This document shows positions 23,940-38,200 of a stretch of DNA of 64,000 nucleotides, one piece after another. Each line of letters opens with the position of its first letter. Positions within the stretch are counted from its first letter, which is position 1. The notes below the pieces were generated by a model. The model did not search any database and had not been told where the DNA came from. It worked only from the letters and a program-made list of their open reading frames with translations. Position numbers and translations under genes: made by a program. Source of the stretch: Sinonovacula constricta (Eukaryota > Mollusca > Bivalvia > Cardiida > Solecurtidae); NCBI GenBank assembly GCA_007844125.1, contig CM017566.1, positions 57,602,970 to 57,666,969 of the forward strand. Reading direction: 5' to 3'.

Positions 23940-24066
23940 TGGGTGGAGTCGCGGTTTGGCAAGAACTTACAGGCTGGGATGTATTCCCACTGATTTGCAG
24001 TGCACCGGTGGCTCTACCCAGGCATTTGTCTTTGGCCTTCGGCTAACAATTGTTGGATATTGCTGA
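23940..24066 (+). mobile_element. SINE-like fragment (family B), 3' body
   Basis: Shares ordered blocks with 57760-57900: GCTGGG, GGGA..GTxTTxCxxCT, TGCAG.GTGC, CCAGGCATTTGTCT, ACAATxGxTGGATATTGC. It is followed by an A-rich tail with AAAC units. No tRNA-like head is evident in this copy. Confidence 0.45.
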
Positions 24067-24069
24067 AAT

Positions 24070-25920
24070 TTAAAAAACAAACAAATCAACAAGAAAAAAC
24101 AATAACTACACACATTTTTAACATGGACACACTGTATAAGGTACTGACTGGAATTTAAACAGAAAACATACCACAGAATTGTATTTATTCTATTTTATTG
24201 TACAAAGCGGCGTTACAACTTAGAAATAAAGAAAGCGAAATACTTATGATGTATGACTCTGAAAAGAAGAAACACATGTTTCACTGGACTGGTAATATGT
24301 GTGAAGAATTACTAGGGGAGATAATTATGACAATTTTTAGAGGAGCTTAGAGCTCAACTTGGTTGAGTTGTATAAATTATACATGATACACCAAATAATG
24401 AAATTAGGGTAAATAAGTTCTAGCCATTAATTTTTACAAGGAGGGAGGAAAAATAAAATAATGTTGTTGATGTCAAAAATGAACTAAAGTTAAAAATGAT
24501 AAAAATTTATTTAGGTGAAAGGCTTTAGAAAACAGAAGTGATAGAAATATGATAGAATTTTTAGCTTATGTATTAAAAAATAATAATATTTTTTTCTATA
24601 TAACATTTAATTCATTATTTGATAATATTTTGAAAAGAAAACATATCTAAGAAATATTTGGTTAAATTGAATAAAGAAAAAACTATACATAGGAAGGTAA
24701 ATAAAAGTGCTAGAACTTTAACATGATGACTCAGCCATGTGTTCCCCGATGGTTCACCAGCACAACATAAATTCTTTCAATGAAAAAGCAAACATATGAA
24801 CATACAGTCTGATACATATTTCTTTGTGTTGTGTTGTTACAAATAAATTATCCATATTGCTTTAAAACTGGAAAATAAAGAAGTACTTAGTGTCATGTAA
24901 ACAGTGATTCTGACTTAGATTTTACCCTTTCTACAAGTTTTTTTGATGTTGTACAGAATAATATAAATGTATTCTTTGAAGTTTTGAAGCATAAAACCTT
25001 ATGAATCCGTTAGTAAATCAAAATTTAAAATATAAGCAGAACCATTATCAGGTCTAACAATAACTTTACTCGTTATTATATTTTTTTTTACAGAAGTATG
25101 AGAAAAGAATAACTGTGTAGGTTATTGTATGAGAACAAAAGTATATAAATATAACATTTATAACTATTCATAACTGACAATGGCAGTCATTAATGAAAAC
25201 AGGCAGTTATCCGAAACACTTTAAAATTTCAAACAAAAATGATTCAATAAGTTAACAGAAAAGGAAAAAAGCATCTAGGTAATTGATTGATTAGCTTTGT
25301 TCAGCTTGGCTAGGCATGTACTTTAAGTTGTTATTCAAACATTTGTATCAAAGAAAAAATAATCTTTCATCTTTTTATGCAGTGTAATTCATTTCCTTCT
25401 TTTACTACTATTGCACAATGACTCACTTATATGCAGGTTTTTGTTTCTTTTGTAACTAGGCAACAGTATATACACTTTCAGAGCATTTTGAATATCAAGA
25501 AATCATAAACAAACCAAACAGATATATTACCCTGATGACATATTTTGCCAACCACTCTACTATGAGTAAAGGTGCTTGGTTATCTCATTACAAGTTAAGT
25601 AAAAAGTATGAATTTAATAAATATATATGCATTCTTATAGTACCAAATAAATGTTATTCAGTAAAAACTGCTTTTATTACTTAAAGTATAATATTTGTAA
25701 TAATATTTTGTCATTTTCAAGGGAATATTTTTTTTAAAAAAATCTTAAGATTAAAAATTTACACAATTGTTAAAGATTGTATAAATTGTCTTTATTTTCC
25801 TGCAACATATCCTTAATTTAATATAGGTATGGATAATTCATAGAAAACTGCTTCCAAAATAGTTATTGATTGACTAAATGACAGCCTGCCATATCATTTG
25901 CTTATGAAATTAAGCATGAG
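24070..25920. other. Very AT-rich intergenic sequence, no gene seen
   Basis: A/T-dominated sequence with only chance ORFs. Confidence 0.5.
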
Positions 25921-25924
25921 ATTA

Positions 25925-26195
25925 ATGTTAATCATCCCTTTAGTTGGTTTCGAATTTTATACTTAATCATCTGATTGGACAGTTTAATATCTAAACTGAT
26001 TGGTTGGTTTTAAATCTTAATCATCTGATTGGATGGTTTAAAATCAAAATTATTTGGATGATTGGTCTAAAATCTCAATAATCTGATTGGATGGTTTAAA
26101 ATCAAAATTATTTGATTGGTTGGTTTAAAACCACAATCATCTGATTTGGATAGTTAATAGTAAATATTATTGATCTGAATGGTTGTTTTTAAATT
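25925..26195. repeat. Degenerate ~30-bp tandem repeat
   Basis: About eight variants of ATCTGATTGGATGG followed by TTTAAAATC. Units alternate between TCTGATTGGATGG and TTTGATTGGTTGG forms. Confidence 0.75.
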
Positions 26196-26199
26196 AAAT

Positions 26200-29100
26200 T
26201 AAAATTGGTGACAATAAAATTATTAATAAGAAAATAAGAAAAAATGGAAACCTAAATAAGACATACTTTCTTTTGATTTGTTGTTTCTTTTCAAATTACA
26301 TGTACTTTCAAATTGTGTTCTGTGTTAATAACCAGCTAATTTCTGAGCAAAAAGTTACATAAAAAATGTTATTACTTCTTTGAAGTTTTAATTGTTGTTG
26401 TTTTTAATCCAAAGATGAATCTGAATTTCTCAACTTAAGACTGTTATGAGATTCCTTCTCCTCAATTACACAGAAGTACATATCGTGACAGAATAATCAA
26501 GCTATTTCCACAAATGTTAATAAACATTAATTGTCAGACACAGACTTTTTATCAAACGTGTGGTTCAATGCAATATTTACTATTTAGTAAATAAAAAATG
26601 TAATAAAATGTGTAATATAATGTCTAAGATAACAGATGAAGTCTTTGATGTGAATATTTTCCCATTAAGGATAATTTTCAAAGGAGATTACAAAGTTTCT
26701 TAAAACAAAATATCAAACAGTTAACTTTCATGTGGTGTTATTAAACATCCTTTTTAATGAATAAATACAATATAAACCAATAAAGTTGCATAATTAATAT
26801 CCTTACCAACGTTCATAGATACTATTATATCTCAAAGTTTGAAATTATGAAGAAAAGAAGTAAAAATTGTAATATATAATATACTAGGGATTATTTTACA
26901 TAGATCCTGTGTAATTGGTCTTAATGATTTTTAACAAAATCCTCACCCCAATTAAAATGAGGTCATCTATAAAGTCGTGCAAAGGTGATAAACTTTAACA
27001 GTAATTATTTGTTCTATAACATTTTTGTTTAAAATGGGGAATTACTCTTTTTACATGATTTTGTGTTATCTTCCTTAGACATAGATATTTGGTACACGGT
27101 ACATAGTGGTACAGAGTTACTGTAGACAAATATTATACATCCACTAAAGACACTTCAGACTGCAGCATGCATTTACAAATGTATGTTGTTGTATGAGATA
27201 GTAATGATAAGCATAATCATACAAGTAAGAAAATTAAAATATTTTTGTTATTCAGAATACCTGTAAATAAAAATATGTTTCTACAAGGGAGATAACTTAA
27301 TTCATGTCCTATAATTAAAAAATGGACCATTATTATTATCACACAGCACAGATTACAGTTTTACAGCAAGACTGCATGTTAAATCAACCTATGTAGTGAA
27401 ACCACATTTTCCAGTAACCGACTTTTACAATGAACAACCTAAATAATTTTGTGTGTGTGTGTGTGTAATAGCGTAAGATGGTATTTTGTGAATAAAAACA
27501 TGTGGACCTTAAATAGTGCATGCAAGGTTTAAGTCTTATTAAGCGTTAATTTAATAAATAAAAGGTTAAGTCTAATTAGACTTTAACACCATTTCCTTTG
27601 CCTGCGGTGCTAACAGCATATATTTTAGTCGGTAGTTCTCTACTTTAACTAGGAACCATCATAATCTAATTGTAAGATAAACAAAAATGTTGTTAAATCT
27701 TACAGCTGTAATTGAAAAATAAAAATATCATCAATGGCAAAGCAACAGATCATTAACCTTATAATAAATATTAAAAAAATATGACTGAAACAAAAATCAA
27801 AAAGTACATTTTTGTGTAACATAAAAGCCTCAACATATTCAATATGTGCAAAAAAGATAGTTGTAATATCATGCTTGAAATATATAACACATTCTATCAA
27901 CACTCTGTGTACGAACAAAACACATTAAAGGCTGTACACAGACCTGCCCTTTTCTGCAACGATCAACAAACACAGAGTTTATGCCATAATTACTTGTATT
28001 ATATTATGAAGAGCTGTAATCCTTTATAAATAAACTGCTTAAAACCATTTATGAAATAAACCATGCACATGTAAAAGTGGTGATATTTTTCCCAATCTTT
28101 AAAAATCTATCAATTATTGTGTAAACTGGCAAGTACATGATTTTTTCTAAGGTAAATCACCAAGAAAAATAAATTAACAGAAAAATATATGACTAGAAGA
28201 AAACATTGCAGAATATTAAACAAAAACCTGGCCATCTTTTACCGTAGGAAAATGTATGAAGAATTTATGTCTACCATATTTACTACTTTAGAAACACTCC
28301 GCCTAATAGGTTACAACCTCTGCTGATGACCTAAAAAAACCCCTAAACAAATGAAGAGTGCAGTTGAAATGTAAGAAGATAAAAAGACAGTTTAGAGTCA
28401 TATTCAACAGTTCTGAACTTTCTATGACTGTAGCACCTTTGTTAGAAAAGACTAAATAAAGAGAGTACTTTCAAAACATGGAATTAAAAATGGTCAACAA
28501 ACTTAGCCACATGTCAACTCTTGTACATAAGAAAAGATAAAGGATTTTTAAAGAAAAAACCCCCAAACAATTGGCTTTCACTGGCATAAAAATCGAATAA
28601 ACAGCTTAGTGTCACAAGTACCAGCATCAAATAATATTCTCAACAGTTATTTCACTTTAGCTTTAAAACATCAGGAAGCAGTTATATAAATGGAATGTAT
28701 AAGAATGCATGCACAAATATCATCTCATTCATCTATACAACTACAATAAAAATCGTTAGAATTACCTTTTACAATCATTTACATGCACCTGCATATATTT
28801 TTTTGTAATGATAGTATCTTAATATTTATTTCAGAAAATGTTTAATGGCATCAAATCAATTTTTTGCAAAATATCACACAATACAAAAGGAAATATAACA
28901 ATTTTTTGCATTTATTTAATTATTTTGTTTCTTTAAATGTAAAAAGTTAAAGAAGAAGAAAAAAAGCTTTAGAAAAAAAGAAAGAAAAAGAAATACCAGT
29001 AAAGTTAGTATGGTCAGCACATTTGCTTTTTACTTTTTGGAATAAACTGAAGGTATGAAAGAAATAAAATAAAGTAAATATGACCACAGTAAAATACTGC

Positions 29101-30050
29101 AAAAGAAAGACATTACAACATTGATGAAAAGCATTAATAATTTTGAGAAGTCATTTTGATTCTATTGTGACTTTTGAAATACTTGACTGCAAAAAATTGT
29201 TGGAAGCCAAAACTACTGTACATACACGTTAACATTGAGTTCACATACACATTTGAAAGAGAAAAATATTCAGGGTTTTTTCCCAATCTACTGCTTCAGA
29301 TTCAAATTTTACATATTAAATGCTTATAATCTTTAACCAATATTCTGCTATATATTTAAATCCAACCAATCAAAATGCATGAGATTTAAATCTAATCAAA
29401 GTGATGCTTATTATTCAAATCTGAACAGTAACATGCTTGCAAACAGTTTATGTCTTGGCTCTTATATGCCACTGTTTAGATACCTCAATCCAAAACATTT
29501 CTGAGCAAAATTGTATTTCTTCTAAAATTTCATTCTTCAATGTGGCTCAATATTTTTTAAAACTAAAGCAACAATCACTAAAATTGACCAATCAAAGAAC
29601 CAGCACCATCAATTTTAATTTCTATTAAGAAATATCTTAATTGCAAAATTCTCAACAACCAATACTTCCATCACATCAATTGTGCATGTATGTGTGGTAA
29701 TGGGCAGATTGTTTTTACTAATATAGTGAATGTGAATTTATGCAAGATAAATGAAAAAACAGGAGAATGAACAAAATGGATGAATGAACAAATATACAAA
29801 TTAATGAGCAAGCTAAAGAATTGTTGGCAAGGAATGAACATGAGAAAAAATGGCACAGAAGCATTGTACATAATGTGAAACTAATCAGGTCTTCAAGAAT
29901 CTTGATAAAGGAATTTAACACAGGTGGCCACGAGATGTATTTAAGAAGCTTCATATAAAATGTTGAGCTGTTTTTACTGTTATCTTTCAAATTTTAACTT
30001 CTTTGTCTCTCATTAAACCTTATTGAACATTTATTTTAAATGTAGATTGT
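26200..30050. other. Very AT-rich sequence, no gene seen; (GT)n at 27451-27466
   Basis: The plus strand is visibly A-rich, so a minus-strand transcript would be U-rich. This would fit a long 3' trailer or intergenic DNA downstream of the minus-strand gene ending at 35290, but nothing proves transcription. There is a short GT dinucleotide run of eight units at 27451-27466. Confidence 0.4.
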
Positions 30051-30059
30051 TATTCACAT

Positions 30060-30478
30060 CCTTTTGTATTGATCTCTGACTTACATTTAGCATAAATATT
30101 CTTTTTTCACTAATTAGCAATTTTATCATTTCCATCCCCTAAAGTAAACGTCAAGTTCACATTTAACATAATATTTAGTGTAAGTATACTTCCTCTATCA
30201 AACTGGCAATTTTCTCAGTCTGATCCCTTAATAAAAACTCTAAATTTTATATTTAAGTTAATATTTACTGTTAATATACTTTTGTTATACTAATTGGCAA
30301 TATTAACATTCCCATACCCTATAATAAAGCTTTGAGTTTTAAATGAATTTAATTATAATGCTAATGTACTCTCTGTACCTAATTGACAATTTTATCAATC
30401 CTATCACATAAAATAAAACATTGAAATTAAAATGTATTTATTTATAGTGTAAGCCTTCTTTCTGTACCTTATAATATT
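30060..30478. repeat. Diverged tandem repeat, ~90-bp period, about 4.5 copies
   Basis: Each copy has the order AATTxGCAATTTTATCA, then CCxATxxCCTAAAATAAA, then an AT-rich part and TACTxxxTxTACCT. Copies start near 30110, 30203, 30290 and 30380. Divergence is high but the order is kept. Confidence 0.65.
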
Positions 30479-30479
30479 T

Positions 30480-31585
30480 TATTTTAATCTTTGAGACAAT
30501 TCAAATAACTAAAAAACATTTAGTGGAATATGCCATCAAGATACATAGTGAATATGTACATTGTAGAAAGATAACTGGCTTTTAAATCAAGGCTTCACAC
30601 AAAGTCTTTGTTTTGTTTGTCCTTTATCAAGATTTTTTGATTCGATGACTGTAAAATGAAGTAACATAAATATGTAACATGTATATATTTTAGAGTCCTA
30701 CTTCATTTGGACTTGTTTTGAAAGCATGTTGAATGTGACAAAAATAAAATGACAAAAACATTGATTATTCATATAAAGTACAATATACAGCGAGAAAAAA
30801 CAACAACTGGCAAACAATGGAATAGGCCAACAACTGTACATAGCTTTATTAAGCCAAAGTAACTCAGCTTTCGAGGAATGAAGATTGTGTGAAAGAAACA
30901 CATTTTTGTATTTTGTAAATGACTACGTATTTTGTATAAAACCTTTTATTGAATAAACTCCAAGTTAAATAATGACACTTTCTGGAATTTGTTGTCTTAT
31001 TTTATTTATTTATTTTATTTTCTTATCATCACAATCAATTGATACTATGAAAGAATTTACAGCTGGAAACAGATTTTGAAATCTTCCTGTTGTTTTTTTA
31101 ACTATCAAGCATGTACACAAACACATTTGACAGAATAATAATGATTTCATACAAAATATTTATTAGTAATCACTTAATTGTAACACAATATTTTGAGTAT
31201 GACTTTTTGACTTAAAATAAAACCTGCTGTTGTAAGCTTTTGACTGACTTTGAAGAAAAAGAAAGCATGAAACAATACAGCCATGTAGCAAGAGTTGATT
31301 ATATTTAAAAAAAATCATTAACATAATATCACAAAGCAATCCTATTAACCATTTAAATACAACCACCATATTACAATATAAAGAGTGTAAAACACAAAAT
31401 GCAATATGTAGAAACTTGTGTAGTAGCTTTGAGCTTCAAAAAATGTTTAAGGAATATATTATTATCTATCATATATGTACATAAAAGGTAAGTTCAGATC
31501 CACAATATTGTGCATTGGTTTCTAAGAAACCAGAGCACAAGTCATCACATCATGCTTTTCATTGGATGGCTAAGGTCACATGCCA
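30480..31585. other. AT-rich sequence, no gene seen
   Basis: No exon-like ORF. The two minus-strand open frames of about 67 codons have no features. Confidence 0.45.
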
Positions 31586-31587
31586 AT

Positions 31588-31620
31588 GTTGCTAGGCAAC
31601 ACACCCTGTTGCTAGGCAAT
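31588..31620. promoter_or_regulatory. Pair of RFX X-box-like palindromes
   Basis: GTTGCTAGGCAAC at 31588-31600 is a full palindromic X-box. GTTGCTAGGCAAT at 31608-31620 is identical except for the last base. Start-to-start spacing is 20 bp, so both would face the same side of the helix. RFX factors bind this motif class at ciliary and other promoters. Confidence 0.45.
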
Positions 31621-31927
31621 ATAAGGTGATGCAAATTGGTTATTTTAAAGGTGACAAAAATACAATAAAGAAAACAAAATGGAATTATGAACACACATTT
31701 AAAAATAAGAAGTGAAGACATTTTATGTCTGCTAGTTACTTAAAAAGAAAGAAAAAAACAAGTTTTTTTTACAGGCTGTGAAATCCTTCCAATATTATTC
31801 AATAACCATAAATATTAAAAAAGAATGCTCTTTTTTTAAAAAAAATAGATAATTTCCATATACAATAAAAAGATTTTCACCACCACTATGAAATAATAAT
31901 GTGACATCACCCATCTCATGATTGATA

Positions 31928-31965
31928 TTTAATTAAGGTAGCGTTAATTAATCTTACACTAATTA
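31928..31965. promoter_or_regulatory. Homeodomain-type TAATTA cluster
   Basis: TTTAATTAAGG, GTTAATTAATC and CTAATTAACT fall within about 38 bp. This matches tandem homeodomain binding sites; given the AT bias it may be coincidental. Confidence 0.25.
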
Positions 31966-32289
31966 ACTCACCCAATTATGATGATGATGCCTTTTAAAGA
32001 ACATCATCAGTTACAAGTTAAATGATCATAATTTTCTAACATACAGAATATTTCCTATGTACAATCAGTTGAATATAAGTTGACCAACACATACAAACAT
32101 AAATATATAATAAGCAAACTGCCATAACAGATATTAAAACAAAATTAAAATTCATTCAACCTTAATAAACATTTATGACCTATAAGGTTGTTTACATCTA
32201 GCAATGTTTTGAGTCTACAGAAGGAAACAAAAATAATTTAAAATCTGAGTTGTTCATTTGGACACAATGTTAACAATTATGGAAACATA

Positions 32290-33060
32290 GTGAACAAAAT
32301 TAAACACAAAGTAAACAATACTGAACACAAAGTGAGTAATATTGAACACAAAGTGAACAATATTGAATACAAAATGAACAATACTGAACACAAAGTGAGT
32401 AATATTGAACACAAAGTGAACAATATTGAATACAAAGTGAACAATACTGAACACAAAGTGAGCAATATTGAACACAAAGTGAGCAATATTGAACACAAAG
32501 TGAGCAATACTAAACACAAAATGAGCAATATTGAACACAAAGTGAGCAATACTAAACACAAAGTGAACAATACTGAACACAAAATGAGCAATATTGAACA
32601 CAAAGTGAACAATATTGAATACAAAGTGAACAATACTGAACACAAAGTGAACAATACTGAACACAAAGTGAGCAATATTGAACACAAAGTGAGCAATATT
32701 GAACACAAAGTGAACAATACTGAACACAAAATGAGCAATATTGAACACAAAGTGAGCAATACTAAACACAAAGTGAACAATACTGAACACAAAATGAGCA
32801 ATATTGAACACAAAGTGAACAATATTGAACACAAAGTGAACAATATTGAACACAAAATGAACAAAATTGAACACAAAGTGAACAATACTGAACACAAAGT
32901 GAGCAATATTGAACACAAATTAAACAATATTGAACACAAAGCGAACAATATTGAATACAAAGTGAGCAATACTGAACACAAAGTGAACAATACTGAACAC
33001 AAAGTGAGCAATACTAAACACAAAGTGAACAAACTTGAACACAGAAGTGAACAAACTTAA
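32290..33060. repeat. 21-bp minisatellite, ~36 copies, open in several frames
   Basis: The unit reads AACAATATTGAACA then CAAAGTGAG-type variants. The main substitutions are AAC/AGC, ATT/ACT, GAA/TAC-forming and GTG/ATG. Because 21 is a multiple of three and the unit has no stop in one plus frame and at least two minus frames, 220-256-codon frames run through the array. The plus frame reads a seven-residue period of type NNIEHKV. It opens with GTG at 32290 directly after TAG, has no splice signals and no non-repeat coding part, so I treat it as noncoding satellite. Confidence 0.95.
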
Positions 33061-33064
33061 ATAC

Positions 33065-35285
33065 CACATCAACAGAAATGCACACAAAGTGATCCAACTC
33101 AGATACAAAGTAATGTCAAACAAAGAACTTGTTAATTAAGTAGTACAAATGGTTTGCCAATTAACAAATCAGATGTAATAATTCTTAGAAGCAAACCTGT
33201 TCTTTGAAAACTTGACATATACACAGGGCCATGTAGTCATTTTTTTATATATATTTTACAAAACATTTCAACTAAACATCAAGTAAACTACCATGACAAA
33301 AGACACATACAAGTTGACCTTGTTTATCAAATCGAAAAAGCTAACCATTGCACTATAATATTCAAGTCACCCTAGCTATACAAACTGCATACAAAGTGAA
33401 CAATATTAAACTATAATTGCTTCAAGATGGACGAATACACAATCAACCAACAGGTGAAGAAATACTTTTGAATCAAGCGTACCACTAACCACATGGATTT
33501 ATCCAGTTATAATAATGTACATATGAGTTACTTCAGATCTACTGTACAAAAATCGTTCCATATACCACAACACTTACAATGCTAGGATAAAAATTCACAA
33601 CCGTAGGGTATTTCAACTAAATAGTTATTCTATACATTTGATTAATCATCATGGACAACAAATTTACACTACATCAACATTTTTTCCATCTAGTTTCTAC
33701 AGTAACATATATGTTATTAACCAGCATCTCTATCAATCCTGTGCAGGATCGGTCCATCTGCTACATTTACAGATATAAAGGTCACAGCTATTTGTTCCAT
33801 CATACACAATGTGCTGAAAATTCCACTATGATCGCAAAAAAAAGTTGAAATACAGCAACATCATCAGTCTTTTTTCACCTTTCTTAACCATTAAACAACT
33901 TATAATCAGTTATTATTGTTTTCTACACAGCGCCACAATGTCCTCTTCATCACTTTGTGTGTTTTATCTCAAATTTGATTTACTTTTGAATCTCCTTGCT
34001 TTAAACTATTCCGCCATAAATTATCAACATAAGTTATGTCATAACTTATTTTTAATTGATCAAATATAACTGTTAGTACTAAACAAATACTTTTTTTTTC
34101 TTAATTTCACTAAAAATATAAATTCAATCACCATAAAAGGATGTGTCACTTAAATACTTTACAGTGTGTTACTGTTATTTATTAGTTTTGAGATACTTTT
34201 TACTGTCATTCACTAAAATGTTGACCCTTGCAGCCACTTCTTTAAATTCTATTTATCCAAAAATTTCATCAGATAGCATTGGATAATTAGTCAATATAAT
34301 GGATTTGTAAAATTGGTTTGTTCGATCATCTTGGTTATTTCTCAAGTTTAAAATTTCTCTATTGCAAAGTTAAAAAATATGTCATGAAAGTATAGGTTGT
34401 TGGATCAATGTTGAAAAGCACACATTGGCTATCAGTCTCATTTCTCTTCCAAAACCATTGCAATTTCACATCTTTCTATTTTCTTTTCCTCACTGAATTC
34501 CTGTTTCTTTCTAGCACTACGTTCAGCCCTGCACAAAGGTCTCATCTCACATTCTGTTTCTGTTGGTTATGTTCAACAACCATTTATGTGAGAACAGTTT
34601 GATTTATTTGACCAATAATTCACAAGTAAATCAAATTTTAAACTCGTCATCTAGTCTTATGAGTTGCAATGTTCGATTTTGAATAAAAAAATTGTCACAC
34701 TCGATCAACATGATTTAAAAATAAATTATCAAAAGAAAATCACAACTGGTAATTGATTCACTATAAATTGAATATACAAATTATTCTTGTTCACCAACAA
34801 AGATATTTCAGAAAACATGATAAACAAATCATGTTAGAATCAATTAATGTACCTGTGTACTCATTTCACAATATCTGTCCCTTTCCAATGAGATCATGAA
34901 GACAAGGTGTCAATCAAGAATACACTTAACTGTCAATTAAATATCAATTACTACAATCATAAACTCTATGTATGCGCATCCTTTTTTTTACCACACAATT
35001 TCAGCAACAGATCACAAAAAGATCAAATCTCATTAGTTACTAAAATTATCTTATATATGCCATTTATATGGTGGATAGATAAAAAAATATTTACATGCCT
35101 TTATATGCACAATATGTCAATGTATATTCGCCTCCAATAGGAAAACAACTATAAAAGATGATCCTTTCAGACAACTCTACGAGTATGATGTATCCTACTA
35201 TTTAATGTCTGAACTCAATGCTCACATCAGAGTAAATGCAATAATCAATTATTCTTAAATTATCTTCTGTATATAATGTCTTGAT
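33065..35285. other. AT-rich sequence downstream of the minus-strand gene, no separate gene seen
   Basis: Presumed 3'UTR plus intergenic DNA of the gene whose stop codon is at 35290-35292. Many minus-strand AATAAA motifs occur, so the cleavage site cannot be chosen. The plus-strand ORFs are below 80 codons and featureless. Confidence 0.4.
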
Positions 35286-35289
35286 ATTA

Positions 35290-38200
35290 CTAATTTCTCA
35301 TTGGGACTTGTGATATTTTTCGTTCAAATCCATTTCCATGCTCCACCTCGAGCATAAGATTTCCACAATCATCAACTTCATCTGATGCAAAACTGGTGAA
35401 ATGGTCGATCGTTGGCATGAAGACGTGTTGAGGATTGGCTGGTTTCCTCTTTCTCTGTCGAATTAAATTTGGATCGCTTAGATTAGATGATGGAGATGTT
35501 TTGTTTTCATTGCCATCCACAAACTCCATACCATTATCATGCATTATTGTATCATGTCCATTTTGTTTCTGTGCCACGTTTGGTGTGTTTAATTGCTGCA
35601 GACTGTTTGATCTATGCAGTGATATTTCTTCATGAACCCCTTGACTTGGTTCGTTGGCCCGATTCATCATCATCGCATTAGGTGGTGGTGGCTGTTGGTG
35701 TTGCTGCTGTTGCATTCTTAGATCTTGTTTATCGCTGTAGGTTGAATCAGGACTGTTGATATCCATATCATTACATAATGCAATTTGAACATCATTTCGA
35801 CTGTGGATTCTTAGATCGTTGACATTAGAATTGACATCCCGGATACTTATATTCTCATCCATTGCCATATCATTGCCTTGGGGTTGCATCCTCATATCAC
35901 TCCTTCCATTAGTGGCCATGTCGTTGTTTCTTGACACTCTGATATCATTTCCATCAAGCATGTCCATATCCCTTTTATTCTCATGTCGGACACGCCGGTC
36001 GTGGTCACTCTCTCCTCCCACGCTGCTTCTGTCATTCATGTCAAGTTCATTTCTATGGGGGGTTACACATCCATTTTCATTAGCAACCATGCTGTTGGAC
36101 ATCAGACCATTACGGCCATCTTGCGCCATCATCATGCGTCCACCACCCATGTTCATATCCATGCTGGTTCTTGGGTTCATTCCAGGTCCCATGTCGTTGT
36201 CTCCACCCACCATCATTCCGTTTCTCTGGTTTATACGCATATCTGTCTCCTGGGCCATTGAGAGAGTATTACGTCCCATCATAACATCGGTGTTCTCTGA
36301 ACTCATCCTAACGTTCATATTCTGGTCCATACGCATACTGTTCCGTCTCATATCCTGCCTGGACATCTGCATCCCCAGGTCATCATTTGTACGATCATTT
36401 TGTCGATTATAGTCATTTCCCGCTGGGCTGTTCAAGTTCATGTCATTCCGGCTTTGAACTCGCAGATCATCATTTCTGTTTGAGGCGAATGAATCGAGAT
36501 CATTTACATTCATACTTCGACTGAAATTGCGGCTATTTTGGTACCTGTCTCTGCCATTCATGTTTATATCATTACGATTTAGAAACATATTTCGGTCGTT
36601 CATATCATGAAGCATATTTCGGTTGTCAAACGGCATTCCACCACCTCGAGCCCCTTCACGACCGTTCATGTGAAACACTTGGTCTTGGAACCGAGATCTG
36701 AACTCGTTGAAATTTTCTGCCATTCTTTGTAACTTTTCGCCAGATGGGTCAAAGAGCTTGCTTTCTAGCTCCTTGAAGTCAAAAGCCCTACCAATATTAT
36801 CATGGAAGCGACTAGGAGAAAATGGTTCAAAGGGACGACCTGGGAACCTGTTGACATCACGTATATGGTTTTGTAGACCAAACCGCTGGTCCAGCATAGC
36901 ATCAATCTTGCCAGAGTCCCTATCAGGGAGTCGATCCGACAAACTTCGCTGGAAATACTTCTGATCATGTGGCATATCTGGTCCTAGGGGTAACTTGCCA
37001 GAATCTGTAATATACATACAGTGTAATACATTACAGAAGATGTAAGATTTTTTTTTTTATAGAAATATATTTAATGCCATTACTTGGTAATATTAAATAG
37101 ATGTCTGTTAAAAGAAAATGTATACCAATATATTGTATTTCAGACACAGGGGGAAATGAAAAAATATTTATATGTATTAAAAGTATTTTAGAAATCATAA
37201 ATGTCATTAATAAATATTACTAGATAATATTATAATGCCAAAAGAAATTTTAAAATGTTAACATATTTTGAGGACAAAATAAAAAAAAAATCATTACCAA
37301 GGCAAAACTCACTATAGTTGTTGTTTTAAAGTAAATGGAATGGACACAACTATGGCCATTATAGAATCATCCAGCTTTAGTTTATGGAGGAAGATCATAG
37401 ACAAATGTCTGGAAAAACCACTAGTGCATGGCTAATTTAGCTGACAGACCTTCTTTGGAACATTTTTACATTGACCAGGACTTAATTCCACTTAAAGCAG
37501 GGCTGAGAAGTCAAAGCAATAACAACTATTTGGTCATGGACCCAACTACAACTTGGCCAGACTAACCTAGTATCACTTTATTTAAAAAAAAAAAAATATT
37601 ACGAAATAAGTTGTGAAATTTGATAAACAAAGGGAAATTTTGCATTAGCTTGAGAATAACCTGTTGATGTTTTTAATTAAAGGCATAATTGGGTTTTTAA
37701 TTGAACTTATTATAACTTCTGTATCATCCTAAGTTAATACAATATATCAAACCAAAAATAAAAGAGCCACATATGTTTTCATTCACGTCATTATGTACAG
37801 TTTCACAACTGAAAAAGACACTTGTAAGAAAGAAGTTTTTAAGTCTGTATATATTATAAGGTCAAATTAACCAAGTCAACTCCTATTACTGATATGTCCT
37901 TTTATTGAAAAAATATATATTTCATAAGGGTCAAACAAATTAAGAGCATATTTATTCCATGATTTAATGTAATCTTTATTGAATAGGAATGTTGTAATTT
38001 CTCTTCCTGTTTTTGCTTTTTTTTGTTATTAATAATTTAAAAAGATAGACATGGACAATTATTATTACTGTAGGTATGAGTAATGTTTCTTCACAAACAA
38101 TTATTGTAAACAAAGTAGGCAAAGTTCCAGAACAGAATAATATGTTAAATGCAAATATTGACAATGCCATTTTTAAATCAATGAAGGCCATCACTGTAAT

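Noticed and set aside
32254..33123. Several 200-250-codon ORFs on both strands
   Set aside because: All are readings of the 21-bp satellite. The plus one starts with GTG, and none has unique coding sequence.
35435..36964. Plus-strand ORFs of up to 197 codons
   Set aside because: Antisense shadows of the real minus-strand exon 35290-37004, whose phase and splice sites are consistent.
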